Shown piece after piece: positions 10,424 to 22,669 of a stretch of DNA of 64,000 bases; the first letter of the stretch is position 1, and every line of letters begins with the position of its first letter. Where the stretch lies: assembly GCA_963814805.1 (NCBI GenBank), contig CAWFER010000006.1, forward strand, positions 124,001 through 188,000, given 5' to 3'. This DNA is from AP-15 sp963814805. Lineage in GTDB: Bacteria; Pseudomonadota; Alphaproteobacteria; ATCC43930; CGMCC-115725. The notes under the pieces were generated by a model, which saw nothing but the letters and a program-made list of their open reading frames with translations, was not told where the DNA came from and searched no databases. Made by a program: the position numbers and the translations under genes.

Positions 10424-11917
10424 TCACCCTTTACGATGGCCAGGGGTCGCATCCTGCGCCATCGGCCGCTCTTCAGCCCGGTGCAGATGCTCCCAGATCG
10501 CCTCGTCGCGCTGATAAGGATCGCCGCGAAACGCGATCGCGCCGTCCAATTCGACGACGGCGGTGCGATAGACGATGAATACCGGGATCGGCTTCGGCAG
10601 GGCCCGCCCATGCGTGCGATCGACCGCGATCGCCTTGGCGATCGTCTGGGGACTGGCCCCGAGCAGCAGGCCGGCCAGCAGCTGCGGGTTCTCGACCCGC
10701 ACGCAGCCGTGGCTCATCATCCGGTTGGCGGCGCGAAAGCGCCATTTCTCCGGCGTGTCGTGCAGATAGACGTCGAACCCGTCGGACATTTCGAACTTGA
10801 TCCGCCCGAGCGCAGAGTAGGGTCCCGCCACCTGCTGCACCCGCATCGGGCCGCGATAGCGCATGTGATGTTCGGAAAGATAGTCGCGGTCGCGGGCCAG
10901 GTCCGGCAGGATTTCCTCGACCAGGATCGAGCGCGGGATGTTCCACGGTGGGTTGAACAGGATTGCGGTGATCAGCGATTGAAGCTCCGGAGTTTGCTTG
11001 TCGACCTCGCCGATCACGACCGGCGTCGTAAACACCGGCCGATTGTCGCGGAACAGCTGGAGCTGGGCGATCGCGGTGTCGACGACGACGCGGTCGGCCG
11101 GCATGTTGCGCGGCAGCCAGCGCAACCGCTCGAGGTTCACCGCGAGCAGGCGCTCGCGGCGCCGCGCCTCGGCGGCGCTCACCAGCGACCCGCGCCGGTT
11201 GCCGAGGCCCGACGCGCGGCCGCCCGCTGCGGCGATCGCGCGGTATTCGAGGTAGGCGCGGCGCATCGCCCGGTATTCCGCCGAGGCGGGGGCGAGCGCC
11301 AGAACCGCCCGCGCCGGATCGGGTGCGGCGACCGCGGCGGCGAGCGCGGCCACAATATCGACCGGCTGCGGCCGCAGGTCCTCGTCCGCGCTGCGGTCGG
11401 CAGGCTTCACCGCGCCCTCCGCCAGCGCGTCGGCATAGGAGAGAAATGCATCGGACAGCAGCAGATCGCGCTCGATCGGCGACAACCCGGCCCAACGCCC
11501 GGGCAGGAAATCGGCATGATAGGAAGCGGGATCGAGCCCCTGCTCGCGGGCGCGCAACACCGCACCCCACAGCGCCGCCGCCGCGGCCGCATGATCGCCC
11601 CAGAATATCCGGTATCCGTGAGCATTGTAGAAGCGGCGCAGCAGGTGCTCGCGCACCCGCTCGCCGGCCACCGCCACCCGGCCCGCCGAATCGAGCCGGT
11701 CTTCGATTTGGGTGTCGCCGGCGAACGGGGTCAAGGTCGGCGGGCCGAGGCTGACCGGCCCCGTCTGCCCGCCGGCCGTCTGCCCGCCGGCCGCCGCGGC
11801 CGCCTGCGGCGGATCGGCCAGCGTCGGCGCGAGCGCCAAGCGAGCGATACCCAGCGCCAGCGCTCCGGCAAGTGCTAGCCTGCCGGCGCGATGCCGAACC
11901 GTGGCCCTGATCAGCAC
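10424..11917 (-). CDS. L,D-transpeptidase, LdtD/YcbB-like
   Basis: A 497-residue exported protein beginning at a GTG with AGGTGAG just upstream. An N-terminal hydrophobic segment is followed by a low-complexity region with a short tandem DNA repeat (GGQTAGGQTG), then a long scaffold domain and the YkuD catalytic domain with SHGCVRVENP, catalytic Cys at about 405. The enzyme would form 3-3 cross-links in peptidoglycan or attach partners to it, in the periplasm. It is upstream of the DUF882 gene (about 100 bases) and probably in one operon with it. Confidence 0.9.
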   Translation of the reverse strand: MLIRATVRHRAGRLALAGALALGIARLALAPTLADPPQAAAAAGGQTAGGQTGPVSLGPPTLTPFAGDTQIEDRLDSAGRVAVAGERVREHLLRRFYNAHGYRIFWGDHAAAAAALWGAVLRAREQGLDPASYHADFLPGRWAGLSPIERDLLLSDAFLSYADALAEGAVKPADRSADEDLRPQPVDIVAALAAAVAAPDPARAVLALAPASAEYRAMRRAYLEYRAIAAAGGRASGLGNRRGSLVSAAEARRRERLLAVNLERLRWLPRNMPADRVVVDTAIAQLQLFRDNRPVFTTPVVIGEVDKQTPELQSLITAILFNPPWNIPRSILVEEILPDLARDRDYLSEHHMRYRGPMRVQQVAGPYSALGRIKFEMSDGFDVYLHDTPEKWRFRAANRMMSHGCVRVENPQLLAGLLLGASPQTIAKAIAVDRTHGRALPKPIPVFIVYRTAVVELDGAIAFRGDPYQRDEAIWEHLHRAEERPMAQDATPGHRKG

Positions 11918-12136
11918 CTCACCTCGCTTGCCGGGCTACGGCCGGTCCATGGCGCCGTCCGGACGACGGCTGTCGATTGGAATTGGCGATTGCCGATAAC
12001 GCGATTGCCGATACAAGGTTGTCGCGCCGACGATCAGACCGAGAATACCACACCAAACCCCGCTCTGCACCCGACCTATGTGGGCCGGCGCGGGGTCGCC
12101 GGCGGCAAGCGTCAGGTTCGCACCACCAGGTAGAGC

Positions 12137-14020
<1,884 letters not shown>

Positions 14021-14077
14021 CCTGCCGTCAATAATTCCGTCGCATCCTGCGCACGATTGAAAACCAGGGAGAACCCG

Positions 14078-14239
14078 ATGCGTGCGGTTTATACGAACCT
14101 GATTAAGGACAATGCCGGGGTCACGGCGATCGAGTACGGGCTGATCGCGGCGCTGGTCGCGGTGGTCTGCATCGGCGCCTGGACTCTGCTCGGCTCACAC
14201 CTCAGCACCGAGTTCAGCACCATCGCCGGCAGCGTCTGA
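14078..14239 (+). CDS. Flp/Fap type IVb pilin (first copy)
   Basis: A 53-residue prepilin, MRAVYTNLIKDNAGVTAIEY then GLIAALVAVVCIGAW. The short leader ends before GVTAIEYG, where the prepilin peptidase would cut, and the Glu at position +5 and hydrophobic helix are the type IVb signature. A GGGAG ribosome binding site at 14068-14072 supports the start at 14078 rather than the upstream ATG at 14057. It is nearly identical in its helix to the third copy. Flp pilins build Tad pili for surface attachment. No other Tad gene is in the window. Confidence 0.88.
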   Translation: MRAVYTNLIKDNAGVTAIEYGLIAALVAVVCIGAWTLLGSHLSTEFSTIAGSV

Positions 14240-14389
14240 TCGGCAGCAGTCGAAGCAGACGATTCGCCCTCAGGTAATGCGCGACGGCGGCGGTCACGAA
14301 CGCTGACCTGCGATATCACCACAGACCTCACGGGCAAGGCGGCGCCCGATCGCAGCCCGCAAAACACCCGGAGCCAGTTACGCGGCGCG

Positions 14390-14551
14390 GTGCTCGCATG
14401 CTTTGCGAAACTCGCCGGCGCCAAGATGGGCGTCACCGCCATCGAATACGCGTTCATCGCCGGACTGGTCGCGATGGTTATCGTCGCGGTGGAGACAGCC
14501 CTGGGCGCCTCGGTCAGCGGGCTGTTCACCTCCGTGCTCGGCGGGTTTTGA
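14390..14551 (+). CDS. Flp-like pilin (second, divergent copy, GTG start)
   Basis: A 53-residue frame with GTG at 14390: VLACFAKLAGAKMGVTAIEY followed by AFIAGLVAMVIVAV and ending GLFTSVLGGF. The MGVTAIEY motif and the following helix match type IVb pilins, but residues differ clearly from the two flanking copies. The ribosome binding site is weak and the frame is open further upstream without an ATG, so the start is uncertain. It may be a minor pilin or a decaying copy. Confidence 0.6.
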   Translation: MLACFAKLAGAKMGVTAIEYAFIAGLVAMVIVAVETALGASVSGLFTSVLGGF

Positions 14552-14866
14552 CATCCGGCGCCGAGCGGACCCGGCTGCCGTCACCGATCGGAGTTTTCGA
14601 AGCGCCCGCTCAGTCGCACCCGAGCGCTGCCGGTGCGCTTCGCTGCCGCCCAATAAAGTTGCTGAATTCGAACCGCCGGTTCCGCATGATCCAGAAGGCC
14701 GCTTCTGTCAGCTCGCACTGCCGAGCGGCGGCCAGTAGCGGCCTGGCATCTCACTCGCCACCGCGTTGTTGTCGCCGATACGCCGCCTGAGTTCCATCAA
14801 AATGTTAAGTCTTCATCAAGATTTGGGTGAGAACCTGCGCGTCATCTGACCTCAGGAGGATGAACG
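14552..14866 (+). promoter_or_regulatory. spacer before third Flp pilin with a CtrA-like box
   Basis: I see no gene in this stretch. Near its end, around 14804-14818, TTAAGTCTTCATCAA resembles the CtrA box TTAA-N7-TTAA with one mismatch. It sits about 50 bases upstream of the third pilin start, where a promoter would be. CtrA drives pilA in Caulobacter, so this is plausible but rests on one imperfect site. Confidence 0.3.
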
Positions 14867-15028
14867 ATGCGCCATATGATCTGGCAGATAGTCACGGACG
14901 ACACTGGAGTTACGGCGATCGAGTATGGGCTGATTGCGGCGCTCGTCGCCGTCGTTTGCATCGCCGCCTGGAGTTTGCTCGGCTCCAGTCTTAGCAACAT
15001 CTTCAGCAGCGTGGCCGGAAGCCTCTGA
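14867..15028 (+). CDS. Flp/Fap type IVb pilin (third copy)
   Basis: A 53-residue prepilin, MRHMIWQIVTDDTGVTAIEY followed by GLIAALVAVVCIAAW. The ATG at 14867 has a strong AGGAGG ribosome binding site seven bases upstream. The processed part is almost the same as in the first copy, so the two probably arose by duplication, with the divergent second copy between them. A strong terminator follows immediately, suggesting high-level expression of a major pilin. Confidence 0.88.
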   Translation: MRHMIWQIVTDDTGVTAIEYGLIAALVAVVCIAAWSLLGSSLSNIFSSVAGSL

Positions 15029-15071
15029 AACGACGCGCTCCTTATCCGCCGATCCGCGGCGCGTCGTTTTT
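15029..15071 (+). terminator. rho-independent terminator after the pilin genes
   Basis: The arm AACGACGCGC at 15029-15038 is perfectly complementary to GCGCGTCGTT at 15059-15068, followed by a run of T to 15071. The loop is about 20 bases. It begins right at the stop codon of the third Flp pilin. Confidence 0.85.
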
Positions 15072-15139
15072 CAGCCCCGAGCCGCGAACGGCGTCTGCAA
15101 ACCCGCCGCGCACCCAACCGAGGTCTCGGGAAACATGAG

Positions 15140-16534
15140 TTGACGGGCATCATAAAGATCTTGTCAGCCCCGCAGACATTGAGGTTTTGCGGCTCCGCCC
15201 GCCTGCTGGAGCGTCGCCGAATCCTTTATTTTTGCAAAATCCTGCTGGCTGTCGAGGTCGCATTTTTCCTGTTCCTGGCCGCCGGCACCCACGGCCTGAT
15301 CGTGCCGTTGCGGACGCCGACCAGCACCGATTTCGTCAGCTTCTATGCCGCCGGGAAACTGGCCGATGCCGGGACGCCAGCGCTCGCTTACGATCGAGCC
15401 GCCCATTATGCCGCCGAAGAACGCGCGACCGCCCCCGGCATCACCTACAATTTTTTTTATTACCCACCGGTTTTCCTGCTGCTTTGCGCGGCGCTAGCCC
15501 GCCTGCCTTATCTGACTGCTTTCGTCGTCTTCGAGGCAACGACGCTCGGATTGTACCTGTTGGTGGTGCGCCGGATTCTCGGCGAGCGCGGTTGCGCGGC
15601 GCTGGTTCCGATCCTTGCCTTTCCGCCGGTGCTGTGGACCATCGGCCTCGGGCAGAACGGGTTTCTGACCGCGGGGCTGTTCGGAGCGGCGACCTTGCTG
15701 GTCGACCGCCGGCCGGGGCTTGCGGGGCTGCTGCTCGGCGCGCTGTGCGTCAAGCCGCATTTCGCGCTGCTGGTCCCGGTGGCGCTCGCCGCCGGCGGCC
15801 GCTGGCGCGCCTTCGCCGCGGCCTTCGTTTCCGCCGCGGCTTTCTGCCTGCTGTCTTTGGCCATTTTCGGCTCGGAAACGTGGCGCGCGTTCTTTCTGGC
15901 GATCGCGGCTTCCCACACCGTCTATGCCTCTGGACGGATACCATTCGGCGGCTTTGTCACCCCGTTCGGCGCCGCGCGGCTGCTCGGCACCGATCGGACC
16001 CTCGCCGCCATCGTGCAGGCCGCCGCAACCCTGACCGCTGCCGGCCTCGTCGCCTGGGTCTGGCGCCGCGATCTGCCATTGCCGATCCGCGCCGCAAGCC
16101 TCGTCTCGGCCACCCTCGTCGCGGTGCCGCTGGCGCTGTTTTACGATCTGGTGCTGGCCGCGGTCGCCGCCGCCTGGCTGTTGCGCGGCGAGGGGAAATA
16201 CCGTCTGCCCGAATGGGGCAAATTGGCTCTGGCCGGGCTCTATGTGCTGAGCCTCAACCCGCGCGGCATCGCCATGGCCTCTCACCTGCCGGTCGGACCG
16301 TTGATAGCGGCGGCGCTGGCGGCGCTGGTCGCGAGGGTCGCGCTTTCCGGCAGATCCGCGGCGCAACCACGGACCGCCGGCCGGCAACCGATGCTGCGGC
16401 CGCCCGCGACCGGCGCCGAGAGCCCAGTCAGCGACCCGACCGGCCGCCGCGCGGGCCGGAACCCCGGTATTGCTGGAGCCGGGTCGAGCGCAAGCCGGCC
16501 AGACCATGCGCTTCGAAGGCCTGCTGCCAGCTGA
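15140..16534 (+). CDS. GT87/DUF2029-type integral membrane glycosyltransferase
   Basis: A polytopic membrane protein of about 464 residues. After a first membrane helix there is TSTDFVSFYAAGKLADAG, then NFFYYPPVF and LLGALCVKPHFALLVP, a pattern typical of the DUF2029/GT87 family, whose members use polyprenyl-phosphate sugars in the membrane. Many helices follow. The start is a TTG at 15140; no ATG is available, so the exact N-terminus is uncertain. The last 60 residues (after about 400) look like non-family sequence, and the gene's end overlaps the convergent sciP gene by about 100 bases. Confidence 0.75.
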   Translation: MTGIIKILSAPQTLRFCGSARLLERRRILYFCKILLAVEVAFFLFLAAGTHGLIVPLRTPTSTDFVSFYAAGKLADAGTPALAYDRAAHYAAEERATAPGITYNFFYYPPVFLLLCAALARLPYLTAFVVFEATTLGLYLLVVRRILGERGCAALVPILAFPPVLWTIGLGQNGFLTAGLFGAATLLVDRRPGLAGLLLGALCVKPHFALLVPVALAAGGRWRAFAAAFVSAAAFCLLSLAIFGSETWRAFFLAIAASHTVYASGRIPFGGFVTPFGAARLLGTDRTLAAIVQAAATLTAAGLVAWVWRRDLPLPIRAASLVSATLVAVPLALFYDLVLAAVAAAWLLRGEGKYRLPEWGKLALAGLYVLSLNPRGIAMASHLPVGPLIAAALAALVARVALSGRSAAQPRTAGRQPMLRPPATGAESPVSDPTGRRAGRNPGIAGAGSSASRPDHALRRPAAS

Positions 16535-16706
16535 CGAACTCCTCCTCGGTCAGCTGGTAGCGGCGACACGCCTCCTCGCGGGTCAATTGCCCGTTGGCCA
16601 CCGCGGTCACGACCGCCGCTTTGCGCCGGATCGTCCAGCGCTGGACGTCGGGCGGTGGCAGCTCCACCCTTTGGCTCGGCGGATCAGCCACGGCCCGGCG
16701 ACCCAT
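16428..16706 (-). CDS. sciP: SciP/DUF1153 cell-cycle transcription factor
   Basis: A 92-residue protein with the DUF1153/SciP core: LPPPDVQRWTIRRKAAVVTA, then LTREEACRRYQLTEEEFVSW and HGLAGLRSTRLQQYR, a helix-turn-helix. In Caulobacter SciP binds CtrA-regulated promoters and represses them. The start at 16706 is chosen because it gives the family length and has GGGGG just upstream; the longer frame to 16838 is unlikely. A CtrA-like palindrome lies about 270 bases upstream. The C-terminal end overlaps the convergent membrane glycosyltransferase gene. Confidence 0.88.
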   Translation of the reverse strand: MGRRAVADPPSQRVELPPPDVQRWTIRRKAAVVTAVANGQLTREEACRRYQLTEEEFVSWQQAFEAHGLAGLRSTRLQQYRGSGPRGGRSGR

Positions 16707-17169
16707 CGATCCCCCGCTGGTCGGCCCCGAACCCCAAATTCCGCGATAAGCGGTGGGCAGCCGCTGCCTCCATTTCGTTTCGCTGCATAATTCCGGCCCA
16801 ATCGTATGATCACGGCGCGGGCGCGGCCCCGAGATCAACCCTACACTTCGGCAAGAAGACCACGTGGCCCGGAAGACCGACGTGGAACGGATCTATGTTG
16901 TTGCGCCACACCGGTGAGTTACACCATAAAGGCAGAAATGTTCCCGATAATTGATAGTTAAGCAGGGAATATTCATGGTTAACTTAACCATTATTCTAAT
17001 GCGCCCGTGACCTGCCGGCGGCGTTTCCGGCGAGTCTTGGCGGTTGCCCGTCCCTCTCCGCCCGGCGCCGCCGCCGGCCGAGAACGCTCGTCAGAGTTCT
17101 GAGGCGCGCCTTTGCCCGAGCCATCTTCGCGGGTCGCGGCCAACACCGCCCACGCCGGAAACCGGCGCT
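16707..17169. promoter_or_regulatory. intergenic region with TTAACCAT palindrome upstream of sciP
   Basis: Between sciP (minus) and the small membrane protein gene (plus) lies an AT-richer stretch around 16900-17000. At 16975-16991 ATGGTTAA-C-TTAACCAT is a perfect inverted repeat with 8-base arms and a one-base spacer. TTAACCAT resembles the half-site bound by CtrA in alphaproteobacteria. I see no gene here. Regulation of sciP or of the divergent gene from this site is an inference. Confidence 0.5.
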
Positions 17170-17586
17170 ATGATGCCGTCGGCAGAGCGGACCCGAGAGG
17201 CTGCGGCGGTAATGACGATCGAGCTTGCGCTCGCGATCCTGTGCGTCGCGGCCCTGATCGGGGCGGCCCTGGCGGTGGGCTATATGCGCCGGCCGACGGC
17301 AAGGACGACGCGTCCGGCGCTCCCGGCCTGCCATGGCGCCATCGGCGCGGCGGGCCTCGCCGTGCTGCTCTTGGCGCTCGACCGCGGATTGCCGCGCAGC
17401 GCCATGGGAACCACCGGGTTCGGCCGCACCAGCGCGGCGCTGCTGGCGCTCGCCCTGATGCTCGGCCTCGGGATTGCCTGGGCCTCATGGCGCGGACGGC
17501 GGCCGGCCGGGGCGCTGGTCGGCGCCCACGCCGCCGTCGCGATCGCCGGTCTCGTCGTGTTGTGGGCGCTGCTGGCGCTCGGCTAG
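17170..17586 (+). CDS. hypothetical membrane protein (138 aa)
   Basis: About four hydrophobic helices are visible: LALAILCVAALIGAALAVGY, AIGAAGLAVLLLAL, ALLALALMLGLGIAWA and AAVAIAGLVVLWALLAL. I do not recognise the family. The start could be either ATG at 17170/17173 or the ATG at 17212. Its TAG stop shares the CTAG with the stop of convergent trpA, so the two genes overlap by four bases. Confidence 0.6.
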   Translation: MMPSAERTREAAAVMTIELALAILCVAALIGAALAVGYMRRPTARTTRPALPACHGAIGAAGLAVLLLALDRGLPRSAMGTTGFGRTSAALLALALMLGLGIAWASWRGRRPAGALVGAHAAVAIAGLVVLWALLALG

Positions 17587-18418
17587 AGCGCGTCGCCTGC
17601 CGTTCGCGCCCGCCTGACCCTCGCGGCCAACAGCCGGATGTCGCCATGCACGGCGTCGACGAGGCCGGGTTTGGCGCGGTTATCGGGATCGAGATTGAGG
17701 GCGAGGCGCTCGACCAGCGCCGAGCCGACGACCGCGGCGTCGGCGGCGCGGGCGACTTGGGCGGCCTGCTGCGGGCTCTTGACGCCAAAGCCGACCGCCA
17801 CCGGCAAAGGGGTGAACCGGCGCAGCCGCGCGACCGCGGCGGCGACCGCGGCGGCATCGGCCGGGCGCGTGCCGGTGATCCCCGCGATCGCGACGTAGTA
17901 GAGAAATCCGCTCGCATTCTCGACGATCCGCGGCAGGCGCGCTTCGTCGCTGGTCGGGGTCGCCAGCCGGATCACATCGAGCCCGGCGCGGCCCGCCGGA
18001 TCGGCCAGCTCGGCATCCTCCTCGGGCGGCAGATCGACGACGATGAGCCCGTCGACCCCGGCCTCGACCGCCTCCGCAGCAAACCTCTCGGCGCCGCGCC
18101 GATAGATCGGATTGTAATAGCCCATCAGCACGATCGGGGTGGCGTCGTCCCGGCGGCGCAACCCGCGCACCAGCGCGAGCGCACCGCGCAAATTCATCCC
18201 CGCCTTCAGCGCCCTCTGGCCCGCCTGCTGGATCGCCGGGCCGTCGGCCATCGGATCGGAAAACGGCATGCCGATCTCGATCAGATCGGCGCCGGCGGCA
18301 GCGAGCCCGCCGAACAGCCGCGCCGAGGTGTCAGGGTCTGGGTCGCCGGCGGTCAGATAGGCGACGAGCCCGGCCCGCCCCTCGGCCCGCAACGCGGCAA
18401 AACGCCGCTCAATGCGGC

Positions 18419-18422
<4 letters not shown>
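17583..18422 (-). CDS. trpA: tryptophan synthase alpha subunit
   Basis: A 279-residue TIM-barrel enzyme starting at GTG 18422, which overlaps the trpB stop as GTGA; the longer frame to 18479 lies inside trpB. The catalytic Glu and Asp fall at E49 (LIEIGMPFSDP) and D60 (MADGP), the same numbering as in the enterobacterial enzyme. Glycine-rich phosphate-binding segments (AIAGITGTRP, VGFGVKSP) are present. It splits indole-3-glycerol phosphate to indole and glyceraldehyde 3-phosphate and passes indole to TrpB. Last gene of the trpF-trpB-trpA group. Confidence 0.97.
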
Positions 18423-19636
<1,214 letters not shown>

Positions 19637-19705
19637 CCCTCATGCCCCACACATACGCTTAATCCGCCCACGCCCTTTTATTGTTGCCGTGATGGGCTGA
19701 TTGGC

Positions 19706-19885
19706 CTACTTAGATTGGCGTTCAATCACTCGACCCGTTACGCAATCTAAGATTTCAGCCGTTGCTCCTTTTGCTAAGGCGTCCTGTGCGATCCATTGAG
19801 CTTCATGAAGGTTATTCGTGCGTATTGGTGCGGTACCCTCGATACGAACCTCGAATTCGGCGTTCGCTGGTTTCGGAGGAAGCAT
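19706..19885 (-). CDS. small ORF (59 aa) inserted between trpF and trpB
   Basis: The frame MLPPKPANAEFEVRIEGTAP to ...LDCVTGRVIERQSK has AAGGGG six bases before its ATG and looks like protein. The frame is also open and protein-like for about 30 codons upstream of the ATG (...ADRDAAHYREGDI) but has no start codon there. It may therefore be the tail of a longer gene that lost its 5' end, or a small gene with its own start. Base composition is much less GC-rich than the trp genes around it, which suggests transfer. I do not recognise the family. Confidence 0.5.
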   Translation of the reverse strand: MLPPKPANAEFEVRIEGTAPIRTNNLHEAQWIAQDALAKGATAEILDCVTGRVIERQSK

Positions 19886-19998
19886 TATATCCCCTTCCCG
19901 ATAATGGGCCGCATCACGGTCGGCTGGCGCGTAGCTGAGGAGCTTGAATACAATACCCGCTAAATCTTGACAATCCTAATCTAGATATGGTGCTCTCG

Positions 19999-20643
19999 TC
20001 AGAGCGCGCGGGCAGCGGCGAGAAAAGCTTGGATCTTGGCGGGGTCTTTGTTTCCAGGCTGAGTTTCGACGCCGGAGGAAACGTCGACCATGGCGGCACC
20101 CGAAACACGCACCGCCTCGGGCAAGAGTTCGGCGGTGAGCCCGCCTGAGAGCATCCACGGCCGGCGCCACTTGCGCCCGGCGATCAGCCCCCAGTCGAAC
20201 GCCAGGCCGTTGCCGCCCGGCAACGCATCCGCCCGGTGCGGCGGCTTGGCGTCGAACAGCAAGAGATCGGCGACCTCGTCATAGGGCGCCGCAGCGCGCA
20301 CATCCTGCGGCCCGGCGACGGCAACCGCCTTCATCACCCGAAGGCCGAACCGCACCCGCGCCTCGGCCACACGCTGCGGAGTTTCGCCGCCGTGGAACTG
20401 CAGGATATCGAGCGGCGCCTCGGCGAGGATTGCGGCGATCGCCTCGTCTTCGGCATCGACAAAAAGGCCGACCCGGGCGATCCCCGGCGGGACCGCGACG
20501 CAGAGCCGGGCGGCCTGCGCTGCACTCACCGCCCGCGGGCTCGGGGGGTAGAATACAAAACCCAGATAGGCGGCCCCGCCGACGACGCTGGCCATCACCG
20601 CCGCCTCGCTCGACAGCCCGCAAATCTTGGCGGCGACCATCAT
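19999..20643 (-). CDS. trpF: phosphoribosylanthranilate isomerase
   Basis: A 214-residue TIM barrel: KICGLSS at the N-terminus with the catalytic Cys, YPPSPR, QFHGGE, LLFDAKPPH with the catalytic Asp, and the phosphate-binding end SSGVETQPGNKDPAKI. It catalyses the Amadori isomerisation in tryptophan synthesis. The ATG at 20643 overlaps a TGA as ATGA; that TGA ends the shifted frame of phaR, so trpF seems translationally coupled to phaR. It heads trpF-(small ORF)-trpB-trpA. Confidence 0.95.
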   Translation of the reverse strand: MMVAAKICGLSSEAAVMASVVGGAAYLGFVFYPPSPRAVSAAQAARLCVAVPPGIARVGLFVDAEDEAIAAILAEAPLDILQFHGGETPQRVAEARVRFGLRVMKAVAVAGPQDVRAAAPYDEVADLLLFDAKPPHRADALPGGNGLAFDWGLIAGRKWRRPWMLSGGLTAELLPEAVRVSGAAMVDVSSGVETQPGNKDPAKIQAFLAAARAL

Positions 20644-21267
20644 TCGGGCTTGGGCGGCGGGTGGCCGCCGCCGTGATCCCGCCCCAGGGTATCGAGCTGA
20701 CGGGTCAGCGCCTCGATCTGCGCCTCGAGCCGTTTCAGCCGCGGATCTTCTCCGGGCGCGGGCGGTGGCGCATCAGCGGCCAGGCGGCCGCTCCTCGGCG
20801 CCGTAGGGGGTCAGCATCTTGAGCGCCCGCTGGAACAGCGCCATGTTCTGCTTGCCCATCTCCTCGAACTGCCCGAACGGAAATATGCCGAAGGTCGCCT
20901 GCAGGCTTTTGCGCATCTGCTCCTGGTTGCGGCCGAACGCGACCATCGCCTGTTCGAGATAGCCCGGCACCAGAAACTGCACGCTGTCGCCGTAGAACCC
21001 GATCAGCTGCCGCAGAAAGCTGATCGGCAGCAGGTTCTGGCCCTTCTGCTCCTGCTCGACGATGATCTGGGTCAAGACCGAGCGGGTGATATCCTCGCCG
21101 GTCTTGGCGTCGTGGGCGACAAAGTCGCCGCCTTCCTTGATCAGCTTGGCCAGATCGTCGAGGGTGACATAGCTGCTGGTCGCCGTGTTGTAGAGCCTGC
21201 GGTTGGCGTATTTCTTGACAACGACCGGCTTGCTGCCGTCGGGCTTTTCTCTGTGCGGGGTGTTCAT
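20640..21267 (-). pseudogene. phaR: polyhydroxyalkanoate synthesis repressor PhaR, C-terminus frameshifted
   Basis: The N-terminus, VVVKKYANRRLYNTATSSYV then TLDDLAKLI, is the PHB/PHA accumulation regulator DNA-binding domain, and the middle (NLLPISFLRQLIGFYGDS...GYLEQAM) is the PHB-accumulation domain. The first frame stops at 20773. Another frame continues with PGEDPRLKRLEAQIEALTRQ, the coiled tail usual for PhaR, and ends at 20640 overlapping trpF as ATGA. Removing one C near 20788 joins them to a protein of about 208 residues. It would repress phasin and PHA genes; phaA and phaB are divergent next to it. The start at 21267 fits the family; the frame is open upstream to 21423. Confidence 0.85.
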
Positions 21268-21462
21268 GCGCGCACCGTCTCCGTGGAGAACCCTTTCCCG
21301 GTGCGACAATACCGCAATTCGGCGCAATCGCCTCATCAAACCGGCGGCCGCGGCTGACCCGCGCCGGCCGGGAACCGGGCGGCGGTGGACTCGATGCGAA
21401 CGGGCTTCTACAGTCGCCGACATCCGCCCACATCAAGCCTGAAAGTTTATGAGGAGACCCCG

Positions 21463-22638
<1,176 letters not shown>

Positions 22639-22669
22639 CGGCGACGAGCAGAATTATCGGGAGGAGCGC

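Noticed and set aside
10436..11878. Plus-strand ORF of 480 codons
   Set aside because: It is the antisense shadow of the L,D-transpeptidase gene, which has the catalytic motif and a ribosome binding site.
14398..14790. 130-residue plus-strand ORF
   Set aside because: It is in another frame from the Flp-like pilin it overlaps and shows no protein-like pattern.
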